64,000 nucleotides of DNA from Parasedimentitalea huanghaiensis (lineage in GTDB: Bacteria; Pseudomonadota; Alphaproteobacteria; Rhodobacterales; Rhodobacteraceae), in the NCBI RefSeq assembly GCF_009753675.1, contig NZ_WQLV01000015.1:51156-115155 (forward strand), given 5' to 3'. The notes beneath the pieces were generated by a model, which did no database searches, was not told the origin of the DNA, and saw nothing but the letters and a program-made list of their open reading frames with translations. Below are positions 34,917 through 43,767 of this stretch, piece after piece (position 1 is the first letter of the stretch; each line of letters starts with the position of its first letter). Position numbers and translations under genes: made by a program.

Positions 34917-34941
34917 ATTTCCCCCTCTCGTGGCTATAGTG

Positions 34942-34963
34942 TTTGCAAATGCAAATATATTTG
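34942..34963. promoter_or_regulatory. Candidate MarR operator in the divergent promoter region
   Basis: Two overlapping AT-rich palindromes fill the middle of the 108-bp divergent region. TTTGCA-AA-TGCAAA (34942-34955) and CAAATATATTTG (34952-34963) are both perfect. This size and base composition suit a MarR-family dimer. The only such regulator in the cluster is encoded at 37410-37877. Binding here could control both the leftward importer operon and the rightward cyclase-IOR operon. Confidence 0.6.
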
Positions 34964-35024
34964 TCTAGCTTTGATTCATAAATCAGCACCCCGAACAGGG
35001 GGCGATCACTTCAGGGAGAGTGCC

Positions 35025-35816
35025 ATGAGCGCGCAAAATACACTTACCAACTTGGGGCTACTGCTGGCCTCTGGCGGTGTCCGAGTTGTAGATTGTTCCG
35101 GGGTTTTGGGGCCGGACACACCAATCCTGCAACTGCCAGAGGACTTTGCCAAACCCACGCCCAAAGTCGAGATCCACAAGATCAGCGAATATGACGCCGA
35201 CGGGCCATTCTTTGCCTGGAACTGGATGGTTCTCGGAGAGCACTCCGGCACGCACTTTGACGCGCCACATCACTGGATCACCGGTAAAGACTACGAAGAT
35301 GGCTATACCGACACACTGGATGTAAACCGCCTGATTGCACCTGTGAACGTTATTGATTGCGCCGCCGAAAGCGCGGCCAATGCTGACTTTCTGCTGACGG
35401 CAGACCACGTCAAAGCCTGGGAAGCCGAACATGGCGAAATCGGTAAAGGCGAATGGGTCGTGTTGCGCAGCGATTGGGACAAACGCGCCGATGACGAGGC
35501 CGCATTCCTCAACGCCGATGAAAATGGCCCGCACTCCCCCGGCCCAACACCGGACTGTGTGGAATACCTACTGTCGAAAAAGATCGTCGGTTGGGGCAAC
35601 CAGTGCATTGGCACCGATGCCGGGCAGGCTGGCGCGATGGACCCACCCTACCCGGCCCACAACATGCTGCACCGGGACAATTGCTTTGGGCTCGCCTCAC
35701 TGGCCAACCTTGATCAACTGCCCGCCAAAGGCGCTATCCTGATTGCCGCACCGCTCAAAATTCAGCACGGCACCGGCTCTCCCATCCGCGCTCTGGCGTT
35801 GGTTCCACAGGGTTAA
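35025..35816 (+). CDS. Cyclase-family metal-dependent hydrolase (kynurenine formamidase / isatin hydrolase-like)
   Basis: The protein has 263 residues from ATG 35025 (AGGGAG upstream); an earlier in-frame start would run through the promoter region. The diagnostic metal-binding motif HSGTHFDAPHH (H-x-G-T-H-x-D-x-P-x-H) is complete. Family members hydrolyse N-formylkynurenine, isatin or cyclic amides with Zn or Mn. The nearby IOR subunits and the importer point to an aromatic, perhaps indole-derived, compound. Isatin or formyl-aryl amide hydrolysis is then plausible but not shown. The gene starts the rightward operon, with the second flavoprotein gene 19 bp downstream. Confidence 0.82.
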   Translation: MSAQNTLTNLGLLLASGGVRVVDCSGVLGPDTPILQLPEDFAKPTPKVEIHKISEYDADGPFFAWNWMVLGEHSGTHFDAPHHWITGKDYEDGYTDTLDVNRLIAPVNVIDCAAESAANADFLLTADHVKAWEAEHGEIGKGEWVVLRSDWDKRADDEAAFLNADENGPHSPGPTPDCVEYLLSKKIVGWGNQCIGTDAGQAGAMDPPYPAHNMLHRDNCFGLASLANLDQLPAKGAILIAAPLKIQHGTGSPIRALALVPQG

Positions 35817-35835
35817 GGCAGAGCAGGTAATACAA

Positions 35836-37413
35836 ATGGCCGATCTCGTCATCATTGGCAGTGGCATCAACGCGCTTGTCGCGGGGGCCCTGTTGTCGCG
35901 CAGCGGCAAAAAGGTGCTTTTGCTGGAGCGTGAAGACCGCATTGGCGGCTGCATGATGACACATGCGGCCACCCTGCCCGGCTTTGACCATGACGTGATG
36001 GCTGCCACCTTTGTGCTGTTTCTGACCTCCCCCGCCTATGCAGAACTGGCCGAAGATCTTGGAAAGCACGGGTTTGAGCTCTGCCATACTGCGCATCCCA
36101 CCGCCGTGCTGCGCCCCTGCGGGCGCGGTGCGCGGCTGACCACTGACCGCACGGCAAATATTGCCGCCTTTAACACTCTGGCTGTGGGTGATGGCGATCA
36201 ACACGGTGTCGATGTGACAGGGATCGAGGCCGATGCACCGTTCCTCTTCGCGCTGTTGGGGGGCGACCTGTGGTCTTGGGCCACCGCCCGCTTGCTGCTG
36301 GGACAGATCCGTAAAAGGGGCCTGAACGGGTTGAAGTCCTGGATCGGCACCGCCTTACGTCCGGCGCGTAGCTGGCTTGAAACCTCTTACTCCAGCCCTG
36401 ACATTCAGGCGCTTTGGGCCCCCTGGGTGCTGCACACCGGGCTCACACCCGAAAGCAGCTATTCCGGTCAGATGGGCAAGGTCATTGCCTTTGCGCTGGA
36501 GGCCGCAGGCGCGCCCATCGTCAAAGGCGGCGCGGGCGAGGCCGCCTTGGCCTTTCGCCGGTTGATCGAGGCAAATGGTGGCGAAATCCGCACCGGAGTT
36601 GACGTGGCAAAGATCACCCTCTCTGAACCTAATGGAAAAACCCAAAGGGTGACCGGTGTTAAAACCGCGAGCGGTGAGATAATCCCCGCCAAACATGTAC
36701 TGGCCTCTGTCACACCATCACAACTGTATAACCGTTTGATCACAGACGACGCCCCACAAGAACAGATTGCCCAAGCACAGCAGTACCGTCACGGACGTGG
36801 TAATTTTCAACTGCACTACGCGCTGGATGCGGTACCCGAATGGCTGGCTGAGGGTCTGGAAGATGTGGCGCTGATCCACCTCAGCGACGGGATAGATGCA
36901 GTGTCAAAATCCGCCAACGAGGCAGAGCGCGGCATGCTGCCCGAAACGCCCACCATATGCGTGGGCCAGCCACATCGTCTCGATCCCAGCCGTTGCCCAG
37001 AGGGTAAGGCAATCCTCTGGCTGCAAATCCCCGACGCACCGCGTCAGATCAAAGGCGACGCCGCAGACCAGATCGCCACTGATGGCTCGTGGGACGAGGC
37101 AACCCGCGAAGCTTTTGCTGATCGGATCGAGGACATTTTGGCGCGCCACATCAAGGGTTTCGACAAAATCAAGCTGGCGCGCACGGCCTATTCCCCCGCT
37201 GATCTGGCAGCACTGAACATGAACCTGGTGGGTGGTGACCCCTATGGCGGTGCCTGCACCCTTGATCAGTTTTTTACCTTCCGCCCGTTTAGCTCTTCGC
37301 GCAACGGCAGTACTCTCTTTCGCAACCTGCACCACATTGGTGCCTCCACCCACCCCGGCCCCGGACTTGGCGGCGGATCGGGGTTCAATACTGCGAAAAG
37401 GCTCGGCGCATGA
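35836..37413 (+). CDS. Phytoene-dehydrogenase-like NAD(P)/FAD-dependent oxidoreductase (copy 2)
   Basis: The protein has 525 residues from ATG 35836; a longer in-frame start would overlap the cyclase gene by about 70 bp. N-terminal fold is DLVIIGSGINALVAGALLSRSGKKVLLLERED with GGCMMTH, and the C-terminal FAD motif is LHHIGASTHPGPGLGGGSGFNTAKR. It is a paralogue of the flavoprotein at 33351-34916 with similar length and shared NLVGGD segment. It overlaps the MarR gene by 4 bp. The pairing of two such enzymes with a cyclase-family hydrolase and IOR in one regulon is unusual. No specific reaction can be assigned. Confidence 0.85.
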   Translation: MADLVIIGSGINALVAGALLSRSGKKVLLLEREDRIGGCMMTHAATLPGFDHDVMAATFVLFLTSPAYAELAEDLGKHGFELCHTAHPTAVLRPCGRGARLTTDRTANIAAFNTLAVGDGDQHGVDVTGIEADAPFLFALLGGDLWSWATARLLLGQIRKRGLNGLKSWIGTALRPARSWLETSYSSPDIQALWAPWVLHTGLTPESSYSGQMGKVIAFALEAAGAPIVKGGAGEAALAFRRLIEANGGEIRTGVDVAKITLSEPNGKTQRVTGVKTASGEIIPAKHVLASVTPSQLYNRLITDDAPQEQIAQAQQYRHGRGNFQLHYALDAVPEWLAEGLEDVALIHLSDGIDAVSKSANEAERGMLPETPTICVGQPHRLDPSRCPEGKAILWLQIPDAPRQIKGDAADQIATDGSWDEATREAFADRIEDILARHIKGFDKIKLARTAYSPADLAALNMNLVGGDPYGGACTLDQFFTFRPFSSSRNGSTLFRNLHHIGASTHPGPGLGGGSGFNTAKRLGA

Positions 37414-37877
37414 CACAGGATCTGGCAACGCTTCGGTTTGGCGAAATTGGTCTGGGCAATTTTGCCCCCTATCTGATGAACCGCATCATGGGCCGCTATA
37501 ACGCCAGCCTGCGCGAAGAGATGGCCGAACTGGGGCTGACCACCCCCAAGGTCCGCTGCCTGGCTGTTTTGGCAATGATTGACGGCATCCTGATTGGCGA
37601 GCTGGCGGTCTATGCGGTGGTGGAATACTCCACCCTGTCGCGCACCCTGGATGGGCTGGAAAAAGAAGAGCTGGTGCGCCGCCAGCCCGACCCCGAAGAC
37701 CAGCGCGCCACCCGGGTATTCCTGAGCGATGCCGGGCGCGCCACCTTTGAAAAGGTCTGGCCACGCATGGCACAGACCTACGCCCAGATGTTCGAGGGTA
37801 TCTCAACCGATGAACGGCTGGCCTTTGAGGCCACCTTGCAAAAAATCCTGCGCAACGTGCGGGTTCACGACTTTTAA
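37410..37877 (+). CDS. MarR-family transcriptional regulator
   Basis: A 155-residue winged-helix protein. The recognition region is LAVYAVVEYSTLSRTLDGLEKEELVRRQPDPEDQRATRVFLSDAGRATFEKV, with the classical MarR wing DPEDQRATRVFLS. MarR proteins usually repress and are released by aromatic ligands. It lies inside the operon, overlapping the flavoprotein gene by 4 bp. It is a good candidate for binding the palindromes at 34942-34963. A GC-rich hairpin follows the gene before the IOR genes. Confidence 0.92.
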   Translation: MTQDLATLRFGEIGLGNFAPYLMNRIMGRYNASLREEMAELGLTTPKVRCLAVLAMIDGILIGELAVYAVVEYSTLSRTLDGLEKEELVRRQPDPEDQRATRVFLSDAGRATFEKVWPRMAQTYAQMFEGISTDERLAFEATLQKILRNVRVHDF

Positions 37878-37881
37878 CGAC

Positions 37882-37900
37882 CCCGGCCCCCACGGCCGGG
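37882..37900 (+). other. Intercistronic GC-rich hairpin between marR-type and IOR genes
   Basis: A 7-bp perfect stem (CCCGGCC / GGCCGGG) with a 5-nt loop lies 4 bp past the MarR stop, with no U-tract. It may tune expression or mRNA stability between the regulator and the large IOR subunits. The IOR gene has its own GGAGG at 37906-37910. Confidence 0.5.
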
Positions 37901-37916
37901 ACCACGGAGGATAAAG

Positions 37917-40067
37917 ATGGCAGAGCGCTCTTTCAAAAAAGAAGTGGAGCATCTCCGGGCAGGCACGGGCGAGACATTCACAGGCGAAGGTATTCTCGCT
38001 ATCACCAAAGCACTCTTGGAAAACGGCGTTGGGTATGTGGGCGGCTATCAAGGCGCACCGATTTCGCATCTGATGGATGTCTTGGCCGACGCTGAGGAAT
38101 TACTGGGCGAACTCGGTGTGCGGTTTGAGGCCAATGCATCGGAAGCGGCGGCGGCGGCAATGCTTTCGGCCTCGGTGCATTATCCCATTCGCGGCGCGGT
38201 GACGTTCAAAGGCTCGGTTGGGGTCAATGTCGCCTCGGATGCGCTGGCCAACCTCTCCTCTTCCGGTGTCACAGGCGGCGCGGTGGTGATCGTTGGCGAA
38301 GACTACGGCGAAGGCTCCTCCATCATGCAAGAGCGCAGCCATGCCTTTGCGATGAAATCACAATTCTGGCTGATGGACCCGCGCCCCAACCTGCCCTCAA
38401 TCGTGCAATCGGTTGGCCAGAGCTTTGAGCTGTCCGAGGCGTCCAACACGCCGGTGATGCTCATGGTCCGCATTCGCTCCTGTCATGTGACGGGCAGCTT
38501 TGAGTGCCATGACAACCAGCGCCCTGCCCTGACGGTCAAAAATGCGCTGTCAAATCCGCAGCGTGACTGGAACCGGGTGGTGCTACCGCCGATGTCTTTT
38601 GCGCATGAACAGGACAAGGTAAATAACCGCTGGCCTGCCGCCCAACAGCACATCATCGACCAGAAGTTAAACGAGTTTTTCGGACCTGACAGCGGCAAAA
38701 TCGGCATTGTTTGCCAAGGCGGTATGTACAATGGCGTCATCCGAGCACTGCAACGGCTTGGTCTGGCCGATATCTACGGCGACACCGATATCCCGATCTA
38801 CTGCCTGAACGTCACCTATCCGCTGGTGGATCAGGAATTTCTCACCTTTGCCAAAGACAAAAAGGGGGTTCTGATCATCGAGGAAGGCCAGCCCGAGTTC
38901 ATCGAGCAGGGGTTTTCTACCATGTTGCTGCGTTCAGATCTGAGCGTGAAGCTGCACGGCAAAGATGTGTTCCCCATGGCCGGCGAATACACCGGACAGG
39001 TGATGCTCGACGGAATTTCCGCCTTTGTGACGCAATATTCTCCCAATTTGATGCCCGGCCAGATGCGCGCGCCCAATCAGCCCGCACCCGAGCTGCCCGA
39101 CCTGTCGCAAACGGTCCCAATCCGACCGCCTGGATTTTGCACGGGCTGTCCGGAACGACCCATTTTTGCCGCCTTGAAACTGGTGCAACAAGAGCTGGGA
39201 GAGCATCAGATCAGCGCCGATATCGGCTGCCACCTCTTTGCCTCGCTGCCCCCCTTTGACATTGGCGGTGCCACTATGGGCTATGGGCTTGGCCCCGCCT
39301 CCAATGCGGCCTTTGATGGCGGCGGCGAACGCAGAGCGATTTCGATCATTGGCGATGGCGGCTTTTGGCACAACGGGCTGTCCTCTTCGATTGGCAATAT
39401 GGTGTTTAATAAGGCTGACAGCGTCGCCGTGGTGGTCGATAACTACTATTCAGCTGCCACCGGCGGGCAGGACATCCCGTCCAGCCGCGCGGACAATCCA
39501 ACTAAATCCACCAATAACCCAATTACCAAGGCCCTGTCCGGCGTAGGCGTCGATTGGGTCCGCCACATCGATCACACCTATGACGTTACCAAGATGCGAG
39601 CCATTTTTCACGAGGCTCTGACCACCGAATATGACGGGCCCAAGGTAATCGTGGCCTCCAGCGAGTGTATGTTGAATCGTCAAAGAAGAGAAAAACCCCA
39701 GCGTAATCAAATGATTAACGATGGAAAGCGGATGGAGATCCCGCGTTTCGGCGTCGATGAAGACATCTGCACCGGAGATCACGCCTGTATCCGCCTATCG
39801 GGCTGTCCGTCACTATCTGTGAAACATCTGAACGATCCGATGCGTGATGATCCGGTGGCAAGCATTGATCAGTCCTGCGTTGGCTGTGGCAACTGCGGCG
39901 AGGTGGCGGATGCCGCTGTGCTCTGCCCCAGTTTCTACCGCGCCGATGTGGTGCATAACCCCGGAAGATTTGAATCCCGTTGGGCCCGCATGTCCGGACG
40001 GGTCATCCACTGGCTACAGTCCCGGCGTCAGCTCGGCCGTCTTGAATTTCTGGAGATCGCGCCATGA
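37917..40067 (+). CDS. iorA: Indolepyruvate:ferredoxin oxidoreductase, alpha subunit (IorA-type)
   Basis: The 716-residue TPP enzyme subunit has an N-terminal pyrimidine-binding domain (GVGYVGGYQGAPISHLMD, EANASEAAAAAML). The C-terminal TPP pyrophosphate domain has IGDGGFWHNGLSSSIGNMVFNKAD...VDNYYSAATGGQD, in which GDG and the downstream Asn are the TPP motif. A ferredoxin-like end has cysteine clusters (DICTGDHACIRLSGC and CVGCGNCGEVADAAVLC) for Fe-S clusters. The enzyme converts aryl pyruvates, classically indole-3-pyruvate, to arylacetyl-CoA with reduced ferredoxin. The beta subunit gene overlaps it by 4 bp. Note that this 'iorA' is unrelated to the isoquinoline oxidoreductase IorA. Substrate in this cluster is inferred only from the family. 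Confidence 0.92.
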   Translation: MAERSFKKEVEHLRAGTGETFTGEGILAITKALLENGVGYVGGYQGAPISHLMDVLADAEELLGELGVRFEANASEAAAAAMLSASVHYPIRGAVTFKGSVGVNVASDALANLSSSGVTGGAVVIVGEDYGEGSSIMQERSHAFAMKSQFWLMDPRPNLPSIVQSVGQSFELSEASNTPVMLMVRIRSCHVTGSFECHDNQRPALTVKNALSNPQRDWNRVVLPPMSFAHEQDKVNNRWPAAQQHIIDQKLNEFFGPDSGKIGIVCQGGMYNGVIRALQRLGLADIYGDTDIPIYCLNVTYPLVDQEFLTFAKDKKGVLIIEEGQPEFIEQGFSTMLLRSDLSVKLHGKDVFPMAGEYTGQVMLDGISAFVTQYSPNLMPGQMRAPNQPAPELPDLSQTVPIRPPGFCTGCPERPIFAALKLVQQELGEHQISADIGCHLFASLPPFDIGGATMGYGLGPASNAAFDGGGERRAISIIGDGGFWHNGLSSSIGNMVFNKADSVAVVVDNYYSAATGGQDIPSSRADNPTKSTNNPITKALSGVGVDWVRHIDHTYDVTKMRAIFHEALTTEYDGPKVIVASSECMLNRQRREKPQRNQMINDGKRMEIPRFGVDEDICTGDHACIRLSGCPSLSVKHLNDPMRDDPVASIDQSCVGCGNCGEVADAAVLCPSFYRADVVHNPGRFESRWARMSGRVIHWLQSRRQLGRLEFLEIAP

Positions 40068-41632
40068 ACGCAGCCCCGAAACTGACCCCCAAGCAGCCGG
40101 ACAACCAGCTGAAATCAATCATTAAACTGGCCATTTTGGCCGTAGGTGGCCAGGGCGGCGGGGTGCTGACCTCTTGGATCGAAGCGGCAGCGCGCAGCCA
40201 GGGTTACATCACCCAGGCGACCTCTGTCGCAGGGGTGGCGCAGCGCACCGGCGCCACCATCTACTACATCGAGATGGCGCCCCAGGGCGGAGAAGGCACT
40301 GCGATGCCGGTGTTTTCCCTGGCGCCTTCAGCTGGCGACGTCGATATCATGATCGCCGCCGAAATGATGGAGGCAGGGCGCGCCATTCTGCGTGGCTTTG
40401 TCACGCCAGATCGCACCACGCTGATTGCCTCTAGTCACCGCACGCTGGCCTTGTCTGAAAAGATGACCCCCGGCGATGGCATTGCGTCCAGTGATGAGGT
40501 CCGCGCCGCCGCTGAAATTGCGGCTGATCAACTGATCCTGTTCGACATGGACAAATTAGCCGCGGACAACGGATCGGTGATCTCTTCAGCGCTATTTGGC
40601 GCTCTGGCAGGATCCGGCGCCCTTCCCTTTCCGCGTGTTGCATTCGAAGAGGCCATCCAGGCCTCAGGTAAGGGCGTCGCGGCCAGCCTGCGCGCCTTTG
40701 GCGCCGCCTATACGCGCGCGCAGTCACCAAACCCCGAAGCCCCTCCCTCTGAGGCACCACCCGCCCGCATGCGGGCCAGTCGTGATCCCAGCCCTCGTGG
40801 CCCGGCACGTCTACTGTCGCAATGGCAGGCACTGGAGGCTGAGGCCCGTGCCCTACCCGGCGCAGAGATAGCGCTGCTGGGCTTACGTCGCGTGGTCGAG
40901 TTTCAGGATCTCGCCTATGGCCGCGATTATCTGGCACGTCTGCGCCCCTTGGCGCAACAGGACCGCGGCGACGGAACACTGGCCGAAGCCGCCGCCAAGC
41001 ATATCGCCAATGCCATGTGCTATGACGACATCATCCGAGTGGCCGACCTCAAAACCCGCAAAAGCCGCTTTGACCGCATCCAGACCGAGATGAAGGCTGA
41101 CGACAAGCCGGTGCAACTGACAGAGTTCTTTCACCCGCGCGGCGAAGAAATCATCAGCCTGCTGCCAGCCGCGCTTGGCACCTGGATAGAGGCCCGCCCC
41201 CGGCTTGCTGCCTGGATCGACCGACGCCTCAACAAAGGCCGTCGCATTCGCACCCATCGGCTGCGTGGCTTTGTTCTGCTATATGTGATCGCTGGACTGC
41301 GTCGCACCCGACGCTACAGCCTGCGCCACCAAGTAGAACAGGCGCATCTTCTGAACTGGTTGAACCTATGCAGTGAAACGCTGCCAAAGAACTACGATCT
41401 GGCGGTAGAGCTGCTGCTGTGTCGTCGTCTGATCAAAGGCTATTCAGACACCCATGTTCGTGGCCTATCCAAATTCGCCCGCATTCTGGACACCCTGCCC
41501 GCGCTGATCGAGCGTGATGATGCAGCCCAGTGGATTGCCCGCCTGCGCGAAGCCGCCCTGCAAGACTCGACTGGCAACGCCTTGGACGGTGCCATTCAGA
41601 CAGTATCGTCCTTTACCGAACCGCCAGGGTGA
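40064..41632 (+). CDS. iorB: Indolepyruvate oxidoreductase, beta subunit with long C-terminal extension
   Basis: A 522-residue protein. The first ~200 residues are the 2-oxoacid:ferredoxin oxidoreductase gamma-type domain (ILAVGGQGGGVLTSWIEAAARSQGY, TSVAGVAQRTGATIYYIEM). The rest is an extension that archaeal IorB proteins (about 200 residues) lack. It has an arginine-rich helical region (IDRRLNKGRRIRTHRLRGFVLLYVIAGLRRTRRYSLRHQVEQAH) and resembles the C-terminal domain of the long fused aerobic IOR proteins. It is the last gene of the operon and ends in a strong hairpin. Confidence 0.9.
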   Translation: MNAAPKLTPKQPDNQLKSIIKLAILAVGGQGGGVLTSWIEAAARSQGYITQATSVAGVAQRTGATIYYIEMAPQGGEGTAMPVFSLAPSAGDVDIMIAAEMMEAGRAILRGFVTPDRTTLIASSHRTLALSEKMTPGDGIASSDEVRAAAEIAADQLILFDMDKLAADNGSVISSALFGALAGSGALPFPRVAFEEAIQASGKGVAASLRAFGAAYTRAQSPNPEAPPSEAPPARMRASRDPSPRGPARLLSQWQALEAEARALPGAEIALLGLRRVVEFQDLAYGRDYLARLRPLAQQDRGDGTLAEAAAKHIANAMCYDDIIRVADLKTRKSRFDRIQTEMKADDKPVQLTEFFHPRGEEIISLLPAALGTWIEARPRLAAWIDRRLNKGRRIRTHRLRGFVLLYVIAGLRRTRRYSLRHQVEQAHLLNWLNLCSETLPKNYDLAVELLLCRRLIKGYSDTHVRGLSKFARILDTLPALIERDDAAQWIARLREAALQDSTGNALDGAIQTVSSFTEPPG

Positions 41633-41644
41633 ACACACCCTGGC
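41623..41644 (+). terminator. Strong hairpin at the end of the IOR operon
   Basis: A perfect 9-bp stem (GCCAGGGTG / CACCCTGGC) with an AACA loop includes the iorB stop codon. It is the obvious end structure for the rightward operon, but no U-tract follows. It may be an mRNA-stabilising structure or a weak terminator. The remaining sequence to 41760 shows no gene. Confidence 0.4.
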
Positions 41645-41760
41645 CCCCTACGCCGGTTGGTTCGCACTTGTGTTGCCATCAGACCGCTGCCCGAACGGCG
41701 CAACGGAGCTAAAGAACCGCGGCTTTTTCCCTGAATTAGAGCCACAACCCCGAAGCGAGG

Positions 41761-43065
41761 CTATGCACCACGCAGGTCCAACCGAAATGTCTTTTTGATG
41801 CGGATGACGTCTTCTGGGTCGACTTCTGCCCTATTGGCATGCGTGTCCCACTGTTCGATCGATTCAGAGACCTCAGCGATGACCTGACGGGCTTTAGCCT
41901 CCTTCAGGCCCACGTTGGTTGCAAAAGCCAGTAAATCTGCCTGAGAGAACCCATTACGCTTCCCAGCCATGCTCATTTGGTGATCACGGGTCCACGCGCC
42001 ATTTGGATTGTAGGAATACGCAATATCGTAAGCTGGCGAAAGCCGCCAAGATCCCGACCGATCCATGAGAAACGAGATGTTTTTCACATGATCATCCTGA
42101 TTACGTGCCACAACATTGAACACAGCACGCCTGTACTGCTGCTCAACAACGTCCATCCCAAGGCCAAGTTTTCTGAGGGTCAGAATGGCTTGCTCATAGG
42201 AATAGGATGCAGGGTCGTTAAAGTCGAAATGCTGCATAGCGCCTAGAGATTGCATATGGATCTTGCGGCCCCTGTCGTCGCGGTCAAACCGCCGGGTCAT
42301 AAAGTGGCTGCGACCACCTTCATGGTGCAATCGGCATTCGGACATGTCGATGCCAGCATCCTGCGCCATCATATAATATGCATACTCAATCCTGCCAAAG
42401 CCCTGCGGGTCAGCAAGTTCCTTGTCGCGGTTGTTTGACACGCCGTCGAATTTCAACAGCCAATGCTCATAGCCTTCGCTTACTTTCACCTGCCCAGATC
42501 TGAACTCGCCGGTCTTGCGGTTCCAGGCAAGGACCGCCTTAGCCCGGGCACCGCCTGCAGATGTTCCGACGCTCAAAATGTCTTCAAGCGCATCCGCGTC
42601 GTCTTCACCGCCAAGCTGCCCGGTTAGATTCTCCCGTTCATTCAAAACCCTGTTTGCAAGGCTCAACAGTTGGTCAACTTCCAGCTTTTTTGACTTTGTC
42701 ACCTTACGAACTGTGGGTTGAAACTCCAGCGCACCGATCCCTCGATTTCCGATGTAGCAAAGCCGGTCAACCGGGCTAAAACTTTCCACACTCCGCCCGG
42801 TTTCAGCCAGCCAAGCATCAATGAGTCGATTACCAAACTTATCCGGGAGCGCATCAGCAAGCATGCCAGGAAGGCCCTTGAAGGTTTCTTTCCCAAGGGC
42901 TGAAAATTCGTAAGGCGCTTCCCTGACTGGCATTTTCAAGGGTGCTACTTCTATGCCAGCCCCCACGAACTCCGGGTCGTACTGGAACACACCTAAGGAT
43001 CGTGCCTGATCCCAACTCACAGCGCCAATGCGTCTCCCCCACAAAACAACACTTGCGTCAGTCAT
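41761..43065 (-). CDS. hipA: HipA-family serine/threonine kinase toxin
   Basis: The protein has 434 residues from ATG 43065 (GAGG 6 bp upstream; a GTG 3 bp earlier is possible). The N-terminal HipA couple domain (RIGAVSWDQARSLGVFQYDPEFV) is followed by the kinase core: the Gly-rich SVGTSAGGARAKAVLAW, the FDGVSNN region, HFMTRRFDRD, catalytic NVVARNQDDHVKNISFLMD and metal-binding LSPAYDIAYS. HipA kinases phosphorylate translation factors or tRNA synthetases such as GltX and cause growth arrest unless held by HipB. It overlaps hipB by 8 bp. Placement beside parAB suggests a plasmid-stabilising addiction module. Confidence 0.92.
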   Translation of the reverse strand: MTDASVVLWGRRIGAVSWDQARSLGVFQYDPEFVGAGIEVAPLKMPVREAPYEFSALGKETFKGLPGMLADALPDKFGNRLIDAWLAETGRSVESFSPVDRLCYIGNRGIGALEFQPTVRKVTKSKKLEVDQLLSLANRVLNERENLTGQLGGEDDADALEDILSVGTSAGGARAKAVLAWNRKTGEFRSGQVKVSEGYEHWLLKFDGVSNNRDKELADPQGFGRIEYAYYMMAQDAGIDMSECRLHHEGGRSHFMTRRFDRDDRGRKIHMQSLGAMQHFDFNDPASYSYEQAILTLRKLGLGMDVVEQQYRRAVFNVVARNQDDHVKNISFLMDRSGSWRLSPAYDIAYSYNPNGAWTRDHQMSMAGKRNGFSQADLLAFATNVGLKEAKARQVIAEVSESIEQWDTHANRAEVDPEDVIRIKKTFRLDLRGA

Positions 43066-43396
43066 CACTTTCCTCGCCCCATGTCCATGTGGGTTTGGCG
43101 GGTTTCTTGTCGACAGGCCGCGCCCGTTGGCGTTCGTTGCCTTTCCCCGAAATACGCTCGATAGGTCGAATTTGCCCCTCCGGCAGGGCCGACAGGATTG
43201 CCTCCTCTAGATCGAGCGCCGCAACGACGCGCAAAAACGTATCAAGCGTTGAAGGTTCGCCTCCCTCGAGGCGCCGCAAGGTACGCACGCCGATACCAGC
43301 TTGACCAGCCAACGCGGCCTGCGTCACGTTTCGCGAGAGCCTTAGTCGTGCCAACCGCTCCCCGATCTCGATTTCTACTTGCTGAGAGGTCGCCAT
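43058..43396 (-). CDS. hipB: HipB-like XRE antitoxin
   Basis: The protein has 112 residues from ATG 43396 (AAGGA 5 bp upstream; a GTG six codons earlier is less likely). The helix-turn-helix is IGERLARLRLSRNVTQAALAGQAGIGVRTLRRLEGGEPSTLDTFLRVV. The C-terminal tail is basic and disordered (GKGNERQRARPVDKKPAKPTW), longer than in E. coli HipB. It should neutralise HipA and autorepress the operon. An inverted repeat lies about 50 bp upstream (43449-43464). Gene order antitoxin-toxin and the 8-bp overlap are typical. Confidence 0.9.
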   Translation of the reverse strand: MATSQQVEIEIGERLARLRLSRNVTQAALAGQAGIGVRTLRRLEGGEPSTLDTFLRVVAALDLEEAILSALPEGQIRPIERISGKGNERQRARPVDKKPAKPTWTWGEESDD

Positions 43397-43767
43397 TTTG
43401 TCCTTAAAGGTCACATGATGCCGGTTATTTCGGAATATTTGAATTTACAGGCCGTATTTGGCCTCTTATTTCCAAATTTGTCAACGGGCCACATATAGCC
43501 CTTTGAGCAGGCAATTGCCCCTTAATGAGACGCATATGGCCTCTCACACAACTCACTCATCATCTGCCGGTTAGAACTTCAGTGTTCAAGGAGTTTGAAT
43601 CCGTCTACCTACGTGACCCAAGGCATTCGCGTTCAAATTGGGCACCCGTGCCCTACTCTCTGTGTCGCCCTACTGGTCCCGTTGAAATTCGACAACAACT
43701 GGGTCGACCGTCGAATTCAATCTCATTGTTTTCACCGTAAAGGGAGGGATTCATTATATTTATTCGT
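43397..43767. other. Region between hipB and parB, with a hipBA promoter/operator candidate
   Basis: This 371-bp stretch holds no convincing gene. Nearest hipB is AGGCC-GTATTT-GGCCT (43449-43464), a perfect 5-bp inverted repeat. Further up are GGCCACATATAGCC and the palindrome GGCAATTGCC, giving a series of GGC/GCC sites suited to an XRE dimer. A leftward TTGACA lies at 43484-43479, but I find no clear -10 box. The remaining ~230 bp to the parB-side palindrome are unassigned. Confidence 0.45.

Noticed and set aside
41623..41644. Confident intrinsic terminator after the IOR operon
   Set aside because: The hairpin is strong, but no U-tract follows; it is kept only at low confidence.
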